From Clostridiaceae bacterium (lineage in GTDB: Bacteria; Bacillota; Clostridia; Lachnospirales; Lachnospiraceae): DNA of 51,678 nt. A program made the position numbers and the translations under genes. The stretch is from positions 1 to 51,678 of the forward strand of contig CAJTGF010000039.1 of the NCBI GenBank assembly GCA_910575585.1. The letters run 5' to 3'. The first letter of the stretch is position 1. Each line of letters opens with the position of its first letter. Below, piece after piece: positions 16,430 through 24,297 of the stretch. The notes below the pieces were generated by a model. The model was not told the DNA's origin, made no database searches, and saw nothing but the letters and a program-made list of their open reading frames with translations.

Positions 16430-17959
16430 ATGAGACAAGAAGCCATTTATGCCAGACAGTCCGTAGACAAGAAAGACAGTGTTTCCATTGAAGCCCAGAT
16501 TGAGCAGTGCAGGGCCCTTGCCAAAACCCAGGAGCCGCTGGTATTCCAGGACAAGGGATTTTCCGGCAAGAACACGGAGAGGCCGGATCTGAAACGGCTG
16601 TTTGAGGCAATCCGGGCCGGGCGGATCTCCACCGTGTACGTTTACAAGCTGGACCGGATCAGCCGTAACATTGTGGACTTCAACCAGCTTTACCAGACCA
16701 TGGAGGCATACGGCACCGAGTTTGTCTCTGTCAATGAGAAATTTGACACCTCAAGCGTCATGGGAAGGGCCATGATGCAGATTATCGCCGTGTTCGCTCA
16801 AATGGAACGGGAAACCATCCAGCAGAGAGTCAAGGACAACTACTACTACCGGATTACAGACGGCAGGTGGGCCGGAGGGCCGGCGCCTTACGGATATAAA
16901 AACGCGAGGACGGAGAACAACGTTCCCACCCTGAAGCCGGTCCCGGAGGAACTGAACCTTGTAAGGGCTGCTTTCTCCTTGTATGACGGAACCGCCCACC
17001 TCTCCCTTGCCTCCCTCTGTACCTGGCTGTATAACCAGGGCTACCGGACACGCAAGGGAGGAAAGTTTGTATCCTGCACCCTCTCCCGGATCATGCAGAA
17101 CCCGGTCTATGTCCAGGCTGACCAGAAATTATATAAATATTTCCAGACAAAAAAGATTAAGTTCCTTAATGAGCAGGAGGAATGGGATGGTTCCACTTCC
17201 TGCTGTATCGTGGCAAAGAAGAAAGGAAATTCCTCCCTGAGCAAATATGAGGACATGAAAGAACAGTCGGTTTACCTCACCAACATTCCCGGCATTGTCC
17301 CAAGCCACTTATACATATCCGTCCAGAGCCGCCTAAAAAAGAACGAGCAGTTCAAACGCGCCAATTCTCCCTCCGCCCTGGAAGAATTAGCCGGAAAACT
17401 GAAATGCGCCAGTTGCGGCCATACAATCAAATCCTACAGCCAGAGCACCAACATGAGGCCATACTTAAGCTGCCCGGGAAGGGCCACCCACAAAATATGC
17501 GGTGAAAGCTACCGGAAAGTGAATTTTGAAACCCTCCAGGAGCAGATAGGCAGGGAGATTCAGGGATACCTGGATTCCATTGAGGGCAGGGAACGGCAGA
17601 AGCAGGAAGAAAACCGGAAACTGGAAACCCGGAAGGAGGAATTAAAAAAAGAACTGGACAACCTGATCGCCCTGGCGGCAAAAGGAGGGCTTACCGCCGA
17701 GGTACTCCAGGCAGCTATTGAGGAAAGGCAGACAGAAATCAACGGGATTGAGTTAAAGGTGCAGATGAACACGTCCGCGGTGGACTTCCTCAAAGTGAAC
17801 CTGGAAAACAATTCCGAACTGAATTTTTACCACGGGCCGCAGGAGCATATTGAGTATGGGCTGCTCCTTATGGAACAGAAAAAGGAACTTGTAAAACTTC
17901 TGATTGAGAAAATCACCCTCCATTCAGACGGAGCCTATGAAATTGAATGGAGCCTTTAA
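16430..17959 (+). CDS. Large serine recombinase (integrase/excisionase) of the IME
   Basis: This 509-residue recombinase has a resolvase catalytic domain (YARQSVDKKDSVSIEAQI with nucleophile Ser near residue 11; YVYKLDRISRN; VFAQMERETIQQRV) and a recombinase domain (GPAPYGYK). A zinc ribbon follows (KCASCGHTIKS plus SCPGRATHKICG, about 326-358), then a long coiled coil (about 380-450), the usual plan of large serine integrases. It catalyses integration and, with a directionality factor, excision. Its position at the end of the element next to the left junction identifies it as the enzyme that split and could restore the PAAR gene. The start ATG has AGGAGG nine bases upstream. Confidence 0.95.
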   Translation: MRQEAIYARQSVDKKDSVSIEAQIEQCRALAKTQEPLVFQDKGFSGKNTERPDLKRLFEAIRAGRISTVYVYKLDRISRNIVDFNQLYQTMEAYGTEFVSVNEKFDTSSVMGRAMMQIIAVFAQMERETIQQRVKDNYYYRITDGRWAGGPAPYGYKNARTENNVPTLKPVPEELNLVRAAFSLYDGTAHLSLASLCTWLYNQGYRTRKGGKFVSCTLSRIMQNPVYVQADQKLYKYFQTKKIKFLNEQEEWDGSTSCCIVAKKKGNSSLSKYEDMKEQSVYLTNIPGIVPSHLYISVQSRLKKNEQFKRANSPSALEELAGKLKCASCGHTIKSYSQSTNMRPYLSCPGRATHKICGESYRKVNFETLQEQIGREIQGYLDSIEGRERQKQEENRKLETRKEELKKELDNLIALAAKGGLTAEVLQAAIEERQTEINGIELKVQMNTSAVDFLKVNLENNSELNFYHGPQEHIEYGLLLMEQKKELVKLLIEKITLHSDGAYEIEWSL

Positions 17960-17978
17960 AATCCTGATAAAACATGAC

Positions 17979-18005
17979 AAAAGCCGGGAGCGCATCCCGG
18001 CTTTT
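17979..18005. terminator. Bidirectional terminator after the recombinase
   Basis: AAAAGCCGGGA and TCCCGGCTTTT form a perfect 11-bp stem around a 5-base loop, with A and T runs on the two sides. It serves the recombinase and the convergent small gene that follows. Confidence 0.85.
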
Positions 18006-18028
18006 CATATCTCCTGATTTATGTATCT

Positions 18029-18343
18029 TTATCCCTCAAAGGCCGCCAGAGCCTTAATCGCATTTATAAAGGAATATCCCTCATAACGCACCAGATAGCC
18101 AATCCCGTCATCCGTTTCGTCCGTGGAGTGGCGGGTGTATTTATAAATGGATCTTCCGTCCCGTTCCTCCTTCCGGTAAAAGGTAAGGCTGTCATGCTCC
18201 ACGCTCCGCCAGCAGACAAAGCCGGGCTTGTCCGGGTGGTCCGAAAACCTCACGCTCCTTGGATGCCTTGCCTTTAAGTAGCTGACTAAATCGGCCTCTT
18301 TCGCTTTTCTCTTTAAATCTTCTCCTATCCTCTCATAACTCAT
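18029..18343 (-). CDS. Small primase-like N-terminal domain protein
   Basis: The 104-residue protein (MSYERIGEDLKRKAKEADLV...) resembles the N-terminal module of DUF3991/Toprim primase-like proteins of mobile elements. It shows a helix with DLVSYLKAR, an EHDSLTFYR strand, and a C-terminal DDGIGYLVRYEGYSFINAIKAL segment in which an aspartate is followed by a helix. No Toprim or zinc motif follows, so this is a stand-alone or truncated form. It may bind DNA during replication or transfer of the element. I am fairly sure that it is a gene and only moderately sure of the family. Confidence 0.55.
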   Translation of the reverse strand: MSYERIGEDLKRKAKEADLVSYLKARHPRSVRFSDHPDKPGFVCWRSVEHDSLTFYRKEERDGRSIYKYTRHSTDETDDGIGYLVRYEGYSFINAIKALAAFEG

Positions 18344-18382
18344 ATGGTTCCTGTCCCTTTCTTACGTTTTATAGTCTGTAAA

Positions 18383-18518
18383 CAGTATGTAAGTTTTGGG
18401 CTTTTTGGCGAATGAGAAATTATAAAGAAAATATAAACTTTTTCAATCGGCAGTTTATAAAAAATTTATAGATTAAGGAGAAAATTTCCGTCCCAACCGG
18501 ATCAGGTCTTACATACTG
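18383..18518. promoter_or_regulatory. Inverted 11-mers CAGTATGTAAG flanking an AT-rich promoter region
   Basis: CAGTATGTAAG (18383-18393) and CTTACATACTG (18508-18518) are perfect inverted copies about 115 bases apart. They enclose a very AT-rich stretch that lies upstream of the minus-strand small gene and of the structured block to the right. A related ATGTAAGACC occurs near 32618. A shared regulator site is possible. Confidence 0.4.
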
Positions 18519-18539
18519 ACTTTAGAGGAAAAACCTTTC

Positions 18540-18940
18540 CTGGAAGGTGTGCCGCATTTTGGAGAGTTTTGGCGGCAGCAGACAACTGAATACCTATGGC
18601 CGGTCGCTGACGGACGGAGCCATGAAAAGGGAGACAGTCAGGCGTGCCCATGCCGCCACATGGGAGTGTTGTATGACAGAGGGCAGCCCGGTCATACGGC
18701 TATCTGGGTAACGTGACAGTATAAACAGTAATTCGTGGGTGAGCACCATTAAAGAAAGCAGCTCCCGGCCAGTCGGCCAGTGCAGGTCAGGAGACCCGGC
18801 ATAGAAGGTCCCTGCACGATACCGGCCCGTGTCATGTGGCAAAGGTTTTACAGCCATTGTCTAGGTACATCTATGCCCTTGTACCGACATACAGAAATGT
18901 AGCCGCGGGTTAAAAACCGGAGACGGGACCCGCGGGATTA
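18540..18940 (+). ncRNA. Candidate structured non-coding RNA
   Basis: This GC-rich block lies in an AT-rich gap and has no credible reading frame. It is packed with stems: CCCATG/CATGGG (18647-18664); GTGCAGG/CCTGCAC (18780-18817) enclosing GACC/GGTC; and CCGCGGGT/ACCCGCGG (18903-18935) enclosing CCG/CGG. Several perfect stems within 400 bases, with no gene and an AT-rich promoter-like leader, suggest a structured RNA. Large ornate RNAs are known from Firmicutes mobile elements (for example raiA, ROOL, GOLLD), but I cannot match it to one by eye. It could instead be structured DNA used in transfer. Strand is inferred from the leader and is uncertain. Confidence 0.5.
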
Positions 18941-19117
18941 AAAGTAAAAGGTAAGGTCCGGTTCTGGGCCGCGTATCGGCTGCGTGCGCGGCGGGACATG
19001 ATTGTGGGAGCAGTAATGCTCATGCGGCAGGACAGAACAACGCCGCTTGTAACAGCCGCTTTTATGGACTTATGCTTTTGCTGGCTAAGGACATTTGCAC
19101 CCAAAGCACAGCACCTC

Positions 19118-19390
19118 TTTATCTCATGAAATCCTTATGAACTCTTTTATTCTGATTACTTCTGAATCACCTTATGAATGGATTACCTTGTGAAATCCCA
19201 ATGATTCTATCCCTTATGGAACAATCCTTGTGAACCGAAATCCCAATGATTAAAAACCTTGTGATAAATCCCTTATGAATGGAAACCTAATGAATGCTCT
19301 CTTATGAAGCACTTCCCTATGAAACGAAAACCCAATGGATAAAAACCTTATATGAAAGCCCTATGAAATGGAATCCTTAAGAATCCTCAT
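19118..19390 (+). repeat. Left array of CCTTATGAA-like repeats
   Basis: About 16-17 degenerate copies of a CCTTATGAA-like 9-mer (variants CCTTGTGAA, CCCAATGAT, CCTAATGAA, CCCTATGAA) occur in the same orientation about every 16-20 bases. There is no coding sequence. The array faces an opposite array at about 19567-19882, with about 175 bases between them. It looks like iterons or another multi-site protein-binding array. Confidence 0.7.
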
Positions 19391-19566
19391 ACAGAAAACC
19401 GTTACACCGTTTCGCCTGGTTTTGTCATAAAGATCACTTCGTGATTCCCAGTGAATCAAGGTAAATGAAAATCACACCTACAGCTTTCCATGAATCAGAA
19501 ATGCAGCACACAATCCCGTTTTTTCCTTACTATGATTCAAAAGGCTCCGCAGCACCAGGAAATCAA
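19390..19566. other. Spacer between the two opposed repeat arrays
   Basis: About 175 bases without genes. It contains a small GATCACTTCGTGATTC hairpin and mixed AT-rich sequence. It is the centre of symmetry of the two arrays and would be the natural place for an origin or a nucleation site. Confidence 0.4.
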
Positions 19567-19882
19567 AAGGCTCTTAAACGTTCCATAAAGCCATAGGGAA
19601 TCCTTACCATAAGGACATGAGGAAAACTGTTTCATAGGGATCACAGTGGGCAGCCGTATCATAAGGCGCAAAAGGAAAGTATCCCATAAGGTAACATAGG
19701 GCAGCCGTTCCATAAGGTACACAAGGAGAATCATTCATAAGGCAACATTGGGTTACACTCCATAAGGTACATAAGGAAAACCACTCATAAAGAACCCAAA
19801 AGGATACCATTCACAAGGTATCTGTTTCATAAGGAAACTCCCAAAGGCAATCCATAAGGTTACGTTCCATAAGGTCATAGAT
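19567..19882 (-). repeat. Right array of the same repeats in opposite orientation
   Basis: About 18 copies of TTCATAAGG-like 9-mers (TTCCATAAGG, ATCATAAGG, TTCACAAGG, AACATAGGG), the reverse complement of the left array, are spaced by about 14-22 bases. ACATAAGG-type copies sit close to the next operon. Scattered single copies also occur elsewhere in the element, for example near 25970, 25990 and 26568. Reading frames across the region are by-products of the repeats. Confidence 0.7.
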
Positions 19883-19985
19883 TCCAGGTAATGTATAAGG
19901 GTAGGAACTTCTTTTTAACCCTTTTTCTCCCACCCTTCTGACATACTATAGGTAAGGAATCAAACTTACAAAGGAGGCATCCCTT

Positions 19986-20135
19986 ATGCGTAAATTCTTA
20001 TGTTTTTATATCCTCACAGAAAGAGAAATGGATCAGATCCAGTGTGAACTGGACGAATACCAGAAGTACAAATTTCTGGCAGAGATTCCAGAGGAGGAGC
20101 CGCACCATGAAGAAAATCCTGCCATTGATTTATAA
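19986..20135 (+). CDS. Small hypothetical protein preceding the coupling-protein gene
   Basis: The 49-residue peptide begins MRKFLCFYILTEREMDQ and ends EENPAIDL. AAGGAGG lies eight bases before its ATG. It has a short hydrophobic start and an acidic, helical remainder. It overlaps the start of the coupling-protein gene by 29 bases in another frame, which suggests translational coupling. It is too short for a family call; a role with the coupling protein is possible. Confidence 0.6.
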   Translation: MRKFLCFYILTEREMDQIQCELDEYQKYKFLAEIPEEEPHHEENPAIDL

Positions 20136-21708
20136 CTTCCTTGGATTTACCGGCCTTTGGCTGGCTCCAATTCTGTATTTTATCACCAGAAGGACGTTTC
20201 CAAACGCAGAAGCAAAACATATCCTTATCTTGTGTGCCGCTGTGGCCGCCTGGGCTATATTCAATAACTTTTGGAGCGTGGTATGTGAGGGAAAACCGTT
20301 TTCCGAAATCGGCATTGGTGACGGCCTCATACCGGAAACCGGGCTAAAAAAGGAATCACCGCTGAAGCGTTCCGCCATGTACCCGAAAGTACCGGCTGAA
20401 CTTCTTTCCAGGAAGCCGGAGGGAATCATTTTAGGGAAATACAAAAACCGTTATGTCCGGTTTCCTCTTAAGGACATTTACCACGCTTGTATTATTGGAG
20501 GCACTGGTTCCGGGAAAAGTTCAACGGTCCTTTTGGATTCCCTGCTTTGTAACTTTGCCAGCGGGAAAAACGCTTTCAACTGTTTTGTGATTGACATTAA
20601 AGGAGAACTCCACGAGAAGGCAACCTATGCCCTCTCGGAACATGTCCTTGTGGTTGACCCTGCGGACCGTTCCTCATTTGGCTGGGACGTTTACTACCGG
20701 CTCCACAATAATCCAGATGACGATCTTATCATAGAAGCCATTGAGGAAATCGCCCAGGCCCTCATTATCAGCACCAATCCCAGGGATTCCTTTTTTGTGG
20801 AGAACGCAAGGTCCATGTTTACCGGGCTTTTAGTTTATTACTTTCAGCAGGGAGAAACGTTCATTGATTCTGTCAATAAAATCCTGGAATCGGAAATGAA
20901 ATCCCTGATTGCCGAAATCGTCAAAGACAGTGAACCCTCTGACCTCTGCTATAAATACCTGGCGAAGTTTGCGGGCAAGGATGCGGAGAGCGTGGAGGAC
21001 TGTATGGTGGAAATGACTACTTCCCTTTCTGTTTTCTCTAAAAGCGACATAAAATTCTGTTTCCGTGACAACTTCCAGAAAGCCAGCCCATACTCATTCC
21101 GGGAGGATAAATCCGTGTTCCTTGCCATACCGGAGCATATGCTGGAATCTTATAAAGCAGTTATGAGGCTGTGCACAGTCCAGACGCTGAAAGAGCTGGA
21201 GCGCCGGTCAGAGAAAGAGGAAAAACCCTTGCTTTTGATTCTGGATGAGTTCGCCCGGATTGGACGTGTGGAGGGAATCTTTAACGCCCTTGCCACTCTA
21301 AAAAGCAAAAAGGTCATGGTCATGCTGGCCTTCCAGTCCCTGGCACAGATCGAGGTCAATTACTCTAAGGAAGAAGCCAGGGTTCTGACGGACAACTGCC
21401 GCTTAAAAATCATTTGCGAATCCAGTGACCTGGACAGCAGTAAATCCGTAACCGCCTGGGCAGGGAAGTACCGGGATAAAAAGGAAACCCTAAATGGAGG
21501 GAAGAACCGGCACAAAAGTTATTCTTATGAGGATAAGGACATTGTGGAGACAAACGACTTAATCACCCTCACAAAGAAGAAGGAAGTGATTCTGATTATC
21601 TCCGGCACTGGGTATTTGAGGGTGAAAAAGTGCTATTACTTTTTAGACGAAATAATAAAGAAGCTGGCTGAAAAGGTCAGCAGCTATAACAGACAATTTG
21701 CGAGGTAA
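20107..21708 (+). CDS. VirD4/TraG-type conjugative coupling ATPase
   Basis: The 533-residue protein has two N-terminal membrane helices (about residues 4-22 and 38-56), a Walker A motif GGTGSGKSS near residue 132 and a Walker B LLLILDEFARIG near 374. VMVMLAFQSLAQIE follows, the RecA-like core typical of type IV coupling proteins. It would dock the relaxase-DNA complex at a mating channel. ATG 20107 starts directly with the first helix; an upstream in-frame start lies in the small overlapping gene. No channel genes accompany it, consistent with mobilization by a helper element. Confidence 0.9.
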   Translation: MKKILPLIYNFLGFTGLWLAPILYFITRRTFPNAEAKHILILCAAVAAWAIFNNFWSVVCEGKPFSEIGIGDGLIPETGLKKESPLKRSAMYPKVPAELLSRKPEGIILGKYKNRYVRFPLKDIYHACIIGGTGSGKSSTVLLDSLLCNFASGKNAFNCFVIDIKGELHEKATYALSEHVLVVDPADRSSFGWDVYYRLHNNPDDDLIIEAIEEIAQALIISTNPRDSFFVENARSMFTGLLVYYFQQGETFIDSVNKILESEMKSLIAEIVKDSEPSDLCYKYLAKFAGKDAESVEDCMVEMTTSLSVFSKSDIKFCFRDNFQKASPYSFREDKSVFLAIPEHMLESYKAVMRLCTVQTLKELERRSEKEEKPLLLILDEFARIGRVEGIFNALATLKSKKVMVMLAFQSLAQIEVNYSKEEARVLTDNCRLKIICESSDLDSSKSVTAWAGKYRDKKETLNGGKNRHKSYSYEDKDIVETNDLITLTKKKEVILIISGTGYLRVKKCYYFLDEIIKKLAEKVSSYNRQFAR

Positions 21709-21711
21709 GAT

Positions 21712-22665
21712 ATGACATACACAGAAGAACAGAACCATTTTTTTGAAGAACTCTATACCGAGTTGGAGAAAGCCATGAAGCCGGAGGGAGCCAGCCTGGA
21801 GAGGGTGGACGTACCCAAAAACAACACGGTCCAGGAAGGGATTTCCATCCGGTTTGAAGGGCAGCCCATAAGCCCTGCCATTTATCCCAGCCGGTTCTTC
21901 AGGGATTTCCAGAACGGTGTTTCCGTAGAGGAAATTGTTTTCTACATAAAGGACGGGCTGGAGTCCCAGCGGATTACGGAAAACCGCATCATGGAACTGA
22001 ACCAGGACAACGCACAGCATGATTTAAGGACGGCGGTAGCCAGCTATGAAGGAAACCGGGAATGGCTGAAGGACGTCCCTCATGAGCGGGTGGCGGACCT
22101 TGCCCTTTACGCAAAGTGGGACTTTGGAAACGGGTATTCGGCAAAGGTAACGAATCCGCTGCTTGCCCATCTCCAAATGACAAAGGAGGAACTGTTAAGG
22201 ACCGCCAAGGGCAACATGGCTATGCAGGCCCGCCTGCGGACCATGAAGGACGCTCTGATTGCCCGTGCGGTTCAGGAAGGGATGCCGGAGGAACTGACAG
22301 AGGAAATGAGGGACCAGCTCCCGGACATCCCGTTTTATGTCCTGAACGTGAACGGAGGGATTGACGGAGCCGCCCTGGTTGCGGACCCTTCCGTTATGAG
22401 GAAGGCCGGGCGGGATCTGGGAGAAGGCTTTTATATCCTTCCTTCTTCTGTCCATGAGGTTTTGATTGTCCCAAAATCAACCGGAGCAAAGCCGGAGGAA
22501 TTAAGGGACATGGTATACCGGATCAACCGGCAGGAAGTTCCCATTGAGGAACGTCTTTCCGATAACGTTTATGAGTTTGACGGGCATACCTTAACCCTGG
22601 CAGGACAGACGGAAACCCTGGAAAGGGAACTGCCGGGACTGGCAGCCATGCACCGCAAAAGATAA
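21712..22665 (+). CDS. DUF5688 family protein
   Basis: The 317-residue soluble protein matches the layout of DUF5688 proteins, frequent cargo of Firmicutes mobile elements. The N-terminal part has PKNNTVQEGISIRF and SPAIYPSRFF, the middle contains LALYAKWDFGNGYSAKV and the C-terminus has GEGFYILPSSVHEVLIVP. It appears to be a multi-strand alpha/beta protein without membrane segments. Its function is not established. It starts three bases after the coupling-protein stop, in the same transfer operon. Confidence 0.7.
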   Translation: MTYTEEQNHFFEELYTELEKAMKPEGASLERVDVPKNNTVQEGISIRFEGQPISPAIYPSRFFRDFQNGVSVEEIVFYIKDGLESQRITENRIMELNQDNAQHDLRTAVASYEGNREWLKDVPHERVADLALYAKWDFGNGYSAKVTNPLLAHLQMTKEELLRTAKGNMAMQARLRTMKDALIARAVQEGMPEELTEEMRDQLPDIPFYVLNVNGGIDGAALVADPSVMRKAGRDLGEGFYILPSSVHEVLIVPKSTGAKPEELRDMVYRINRQEVPIEERLSDNVYEFDGHTLTLAGQTETLERELPGLAAMHRKR

Positions 22666-22686
22666 CCAGGGAAAGGAGCAGAGACT

Positions 22687-22869
22687 ATGAATTTACAGAG
22701 AAAATTAGATTTTATAGAAGCATACAGAAACTACATACAACTGTCGGACAGAGCGGAGGCAGGGATAGAGATTTCCGTCTGTCCTTCCTTTAAGCCAGGC
22801 ATAAGGCCGGAGGGATTCCATGACACAAAAGAGGTACACAGCCGTACAGAAGAAAAACCCGGAAGATAA
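22687..22869 (+). CDS. Small hypothetical protein
   Basis: The 60-residue reading frame has a good ribosome site (GGAAAGGAG, six to eight bases upstream) and begins MNLQRKLDFIEAYRNYIQLS. Its 3' third overlaps the next gene in another frame, so its end may be translationally coupled. No family is recognised. Confidence 0.45.
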   Translation: MNLQRKLDFIEAYRNYIQLSDRAEAGIEISVCPSFKPGIRPEGFHDTKEVHSRTEEKPGR

Positions 22870-23845
22870 ATTAAAAGAACTGACGGACAAGCTGGAGGCC
22901 GGGATTAAAGAAGTCTTTTCTTCCCGGAAGTATAAGGATTACTTAAAAGTCATGTCCCGGTTCCATGGCTACAGCTATAACAATACCATGCTCATTCTTT
23001 TACAGAAACCGGATGCCCGTCTCCTGGCAGGATACAAAACCTGGCAGGGCATGGAACGGAACGTAAAGAAGGGAGAACACGGCATTTCCATTCTTGCGCC
23101 CAGCAAAAAGAGATTCACAAAATATATGGATAAGATTGACAAGGATACCAGGAAGCCGGTGCTGGACCAGGACGGGAACCCGGTGAAGGTGCCAAAAGAG
23201 ATTGAGTACCTTACCTTCTATCCCACCACGATTTTTGACATCAGCCAGACGGAGGGAAAGCCGCTCCCGGTTATGGCGGAGGAACTGAATGGACAAGTGA
23301 CGGATTATGGAATCATTATGGATTCCTTAAAAGAAACAGCGCCGGCTCCCATCCGGTTTGAATCCTGGGAGGAATCGAAGAAGGGATATTTCAGCCCTCT
23401 TTTAAACGAGATTGTGATTAAGTCCGGCATGAGTGAATTGCAGACGGTGAAAACCGGAATCCATGAAACGGCACACAGTATTTTGCATAGCGGGACAAAC
23501 AATTTAAAGGATTCCGCAACCATGGAGACGGAGGCCGAAAGCATCGCTTTTATTGTCTGCTGTCACCTGGGACTGGATACATCAAGTTACAGTTTTCCTT
23601 ATCTGGCGACATGGAGCAGCAGTAAGGAACTGCCGGAACTGAAAAGCTCCCTCTCCACGATTCAAAAGACAGCCCATGGCCTGATTGAAAACTTAGACCA
23701 GGCGATTTTAAAACACATCCGGGAACATTCCATAGAAGGACCGGAGATTTCCAGGGATACCGGCAATCCTGATATTTCTTTAGAAATAGCTGACCGGGAA
23801 CCGGAGATACCAGCTTTACCTGATACACACAGACGCAGGAGGTAA
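22820..23845 (+). CDS. ArdC-like ssDNA-binding and metallopeptidase-like protein
   Basis: The 341-residue protein has an ArdC-like N-terminal domain (MSRFHGYSYNNTMLILLQ, then TWQGMERNVKKGEHGISIL), a single-stranded DNA-binding fold. It is followed by a zinc-metallopeptidase-type motif IHETAH near residue 213 and a downstream METEAESIAFIVC helix that could give the third ligand. ArdC proteins protect incoming single-stranded DNA and counter restriction. Its place between the coupling protein and the relaxase fits that role during transfer. ATG 22820 lies inside the preceding small gene, preceded by GCCGGAGGG. Confidence 0.8.
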   Translation: MTQKRYTAVQKKNPEDKLKELTDKLEAGIKEVFSSRKYKDYLKVMSRFHGYSYNNTMLILLQKPDARLLAGYKTWQGMERNVKKGEHGISILAPSKKRFTKYMDKIDKDTRKPVLDQDGNPVKVPKEIEYLTFYPTTIFDISQTEGKPLPVMAEELNGQVTDYGIIMDSLKETAPAPIRFESWEESKKGYFSPLLNEIVIKSGMSELQTVKTGIHETAHSILHSGTNNLKDSATMETEAESIAFIVCCHLGLDTSSYSFPYLATWSSSKELPELKSSLSTIQKTAHGLIENLDQAILKHIREHSIEGPEISRDTGNPDISLEIADREPEIPALPDTHRRRR

Positions 23846-23847
23846 GC

Positions 23848-24087
23848 ATGACCGAATTAGAAAAATTGCAGTTAAAGCATAGGGAAGAAGCAGCCCGGAA
23901 ACGGGCAAAATTAAAGGAACGCAAAGCCAGGGCGCACCGGCTCATTGAGAGAGGCGCTATCCTGGAAAGTGCAATCAATGAGGTCAAACCGGCTGACCGT
24001 TTCACAAATCAGGAAATAGAGAAGATTGTCTATTTCGCTGTCCTATCACCCGCAACCATCACTTTTATATCGGAGTTGGGACAGTAA
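23848..24087 (+). CDS. DUF3847 family small protein
   Basis: The 79-residue protein has a highly charged N-terminal helix (HREEAARKRAKLKERKARAH) and a C-terminal FTNQEIEKIVYFAVLSPA. This is the pattern of DUF3847 proteins, found next to MobA/MobL relaxases in Firmicutes elements. It is probably a relaxosome accessory or oriT-binding protein; this is inference from its place immediately before oriT. It starts two bases after the ArdC-like stop. Confidence 0.7.
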   Translation: MTELEKLQLKHREEAARKRAKLKERKARAHRLIERGAILESAINEVKPADRFTNQEIEKIVYFAVLSPATITFISELGQ

Positions 24088-24106
24088 ATCCCTTCTCCAT
24101 TTTATT

Positions 24107-24150
24107 GGGAAGGGCGCACTTATACCTGACCCTCCGGGCCAGGTGTGCGT
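24107..24150 (-). other. oriT: Origin of transfer (oriT), RSF1010-like
   Basis: On the minus strand a perfect 9-bp hairpin (24124-24144, ACCTGGCCC/GGGTCAGGT with one G-T pair and loop GGA) is followed by TATAAGTGCGCCCT. The 12-mer TAAGTGCGCCCT is the nick region known from RSF1010/IncQ oriT, which also has a hairpin just upstream. It lies directly before the MobA/MobL relaxase gene. The nick is expected within the GTGCG/CCC part of the minus strand. Confidence 0.8.
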
Positions 24151-24297
24151 TCTCCGAAGGCTCCTGCAGAGGGCGAAAACCATAGGGACAAAACCACAGG
24201 CCAAAAGCCCGGAACCGAACGAGCCACAGCAAAAAAACACAAGCCCAAAGACCCAAAACCAGGAGCCACACAAACCACAAAGGAGTTGAAGCCAGCC

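Noticed and set aside
19537-19810. Small minus-strand proteins across the right repeat array
   Set aside because: They arise from the repeats (CCTTATG reads as recurring PYG/LMG-like words), have no ribosome sites and lie in a non-coding array.
19118-19882. CRISPR array
   Set aside because: The repeated unit is about 9 bases, degenerate and closely spaced, with opposite orientation in the two halves; no constant long repeat, unique spacers or cas genes.
24145-24297. N-terminal extension of the relaxase
   Set aside because: The extra 51 codons start inside the oriT hairpin region, are Lys/Pro-rich and unlike the family; the relaxase fold starts at ATG 24298 after AAAGGAG.
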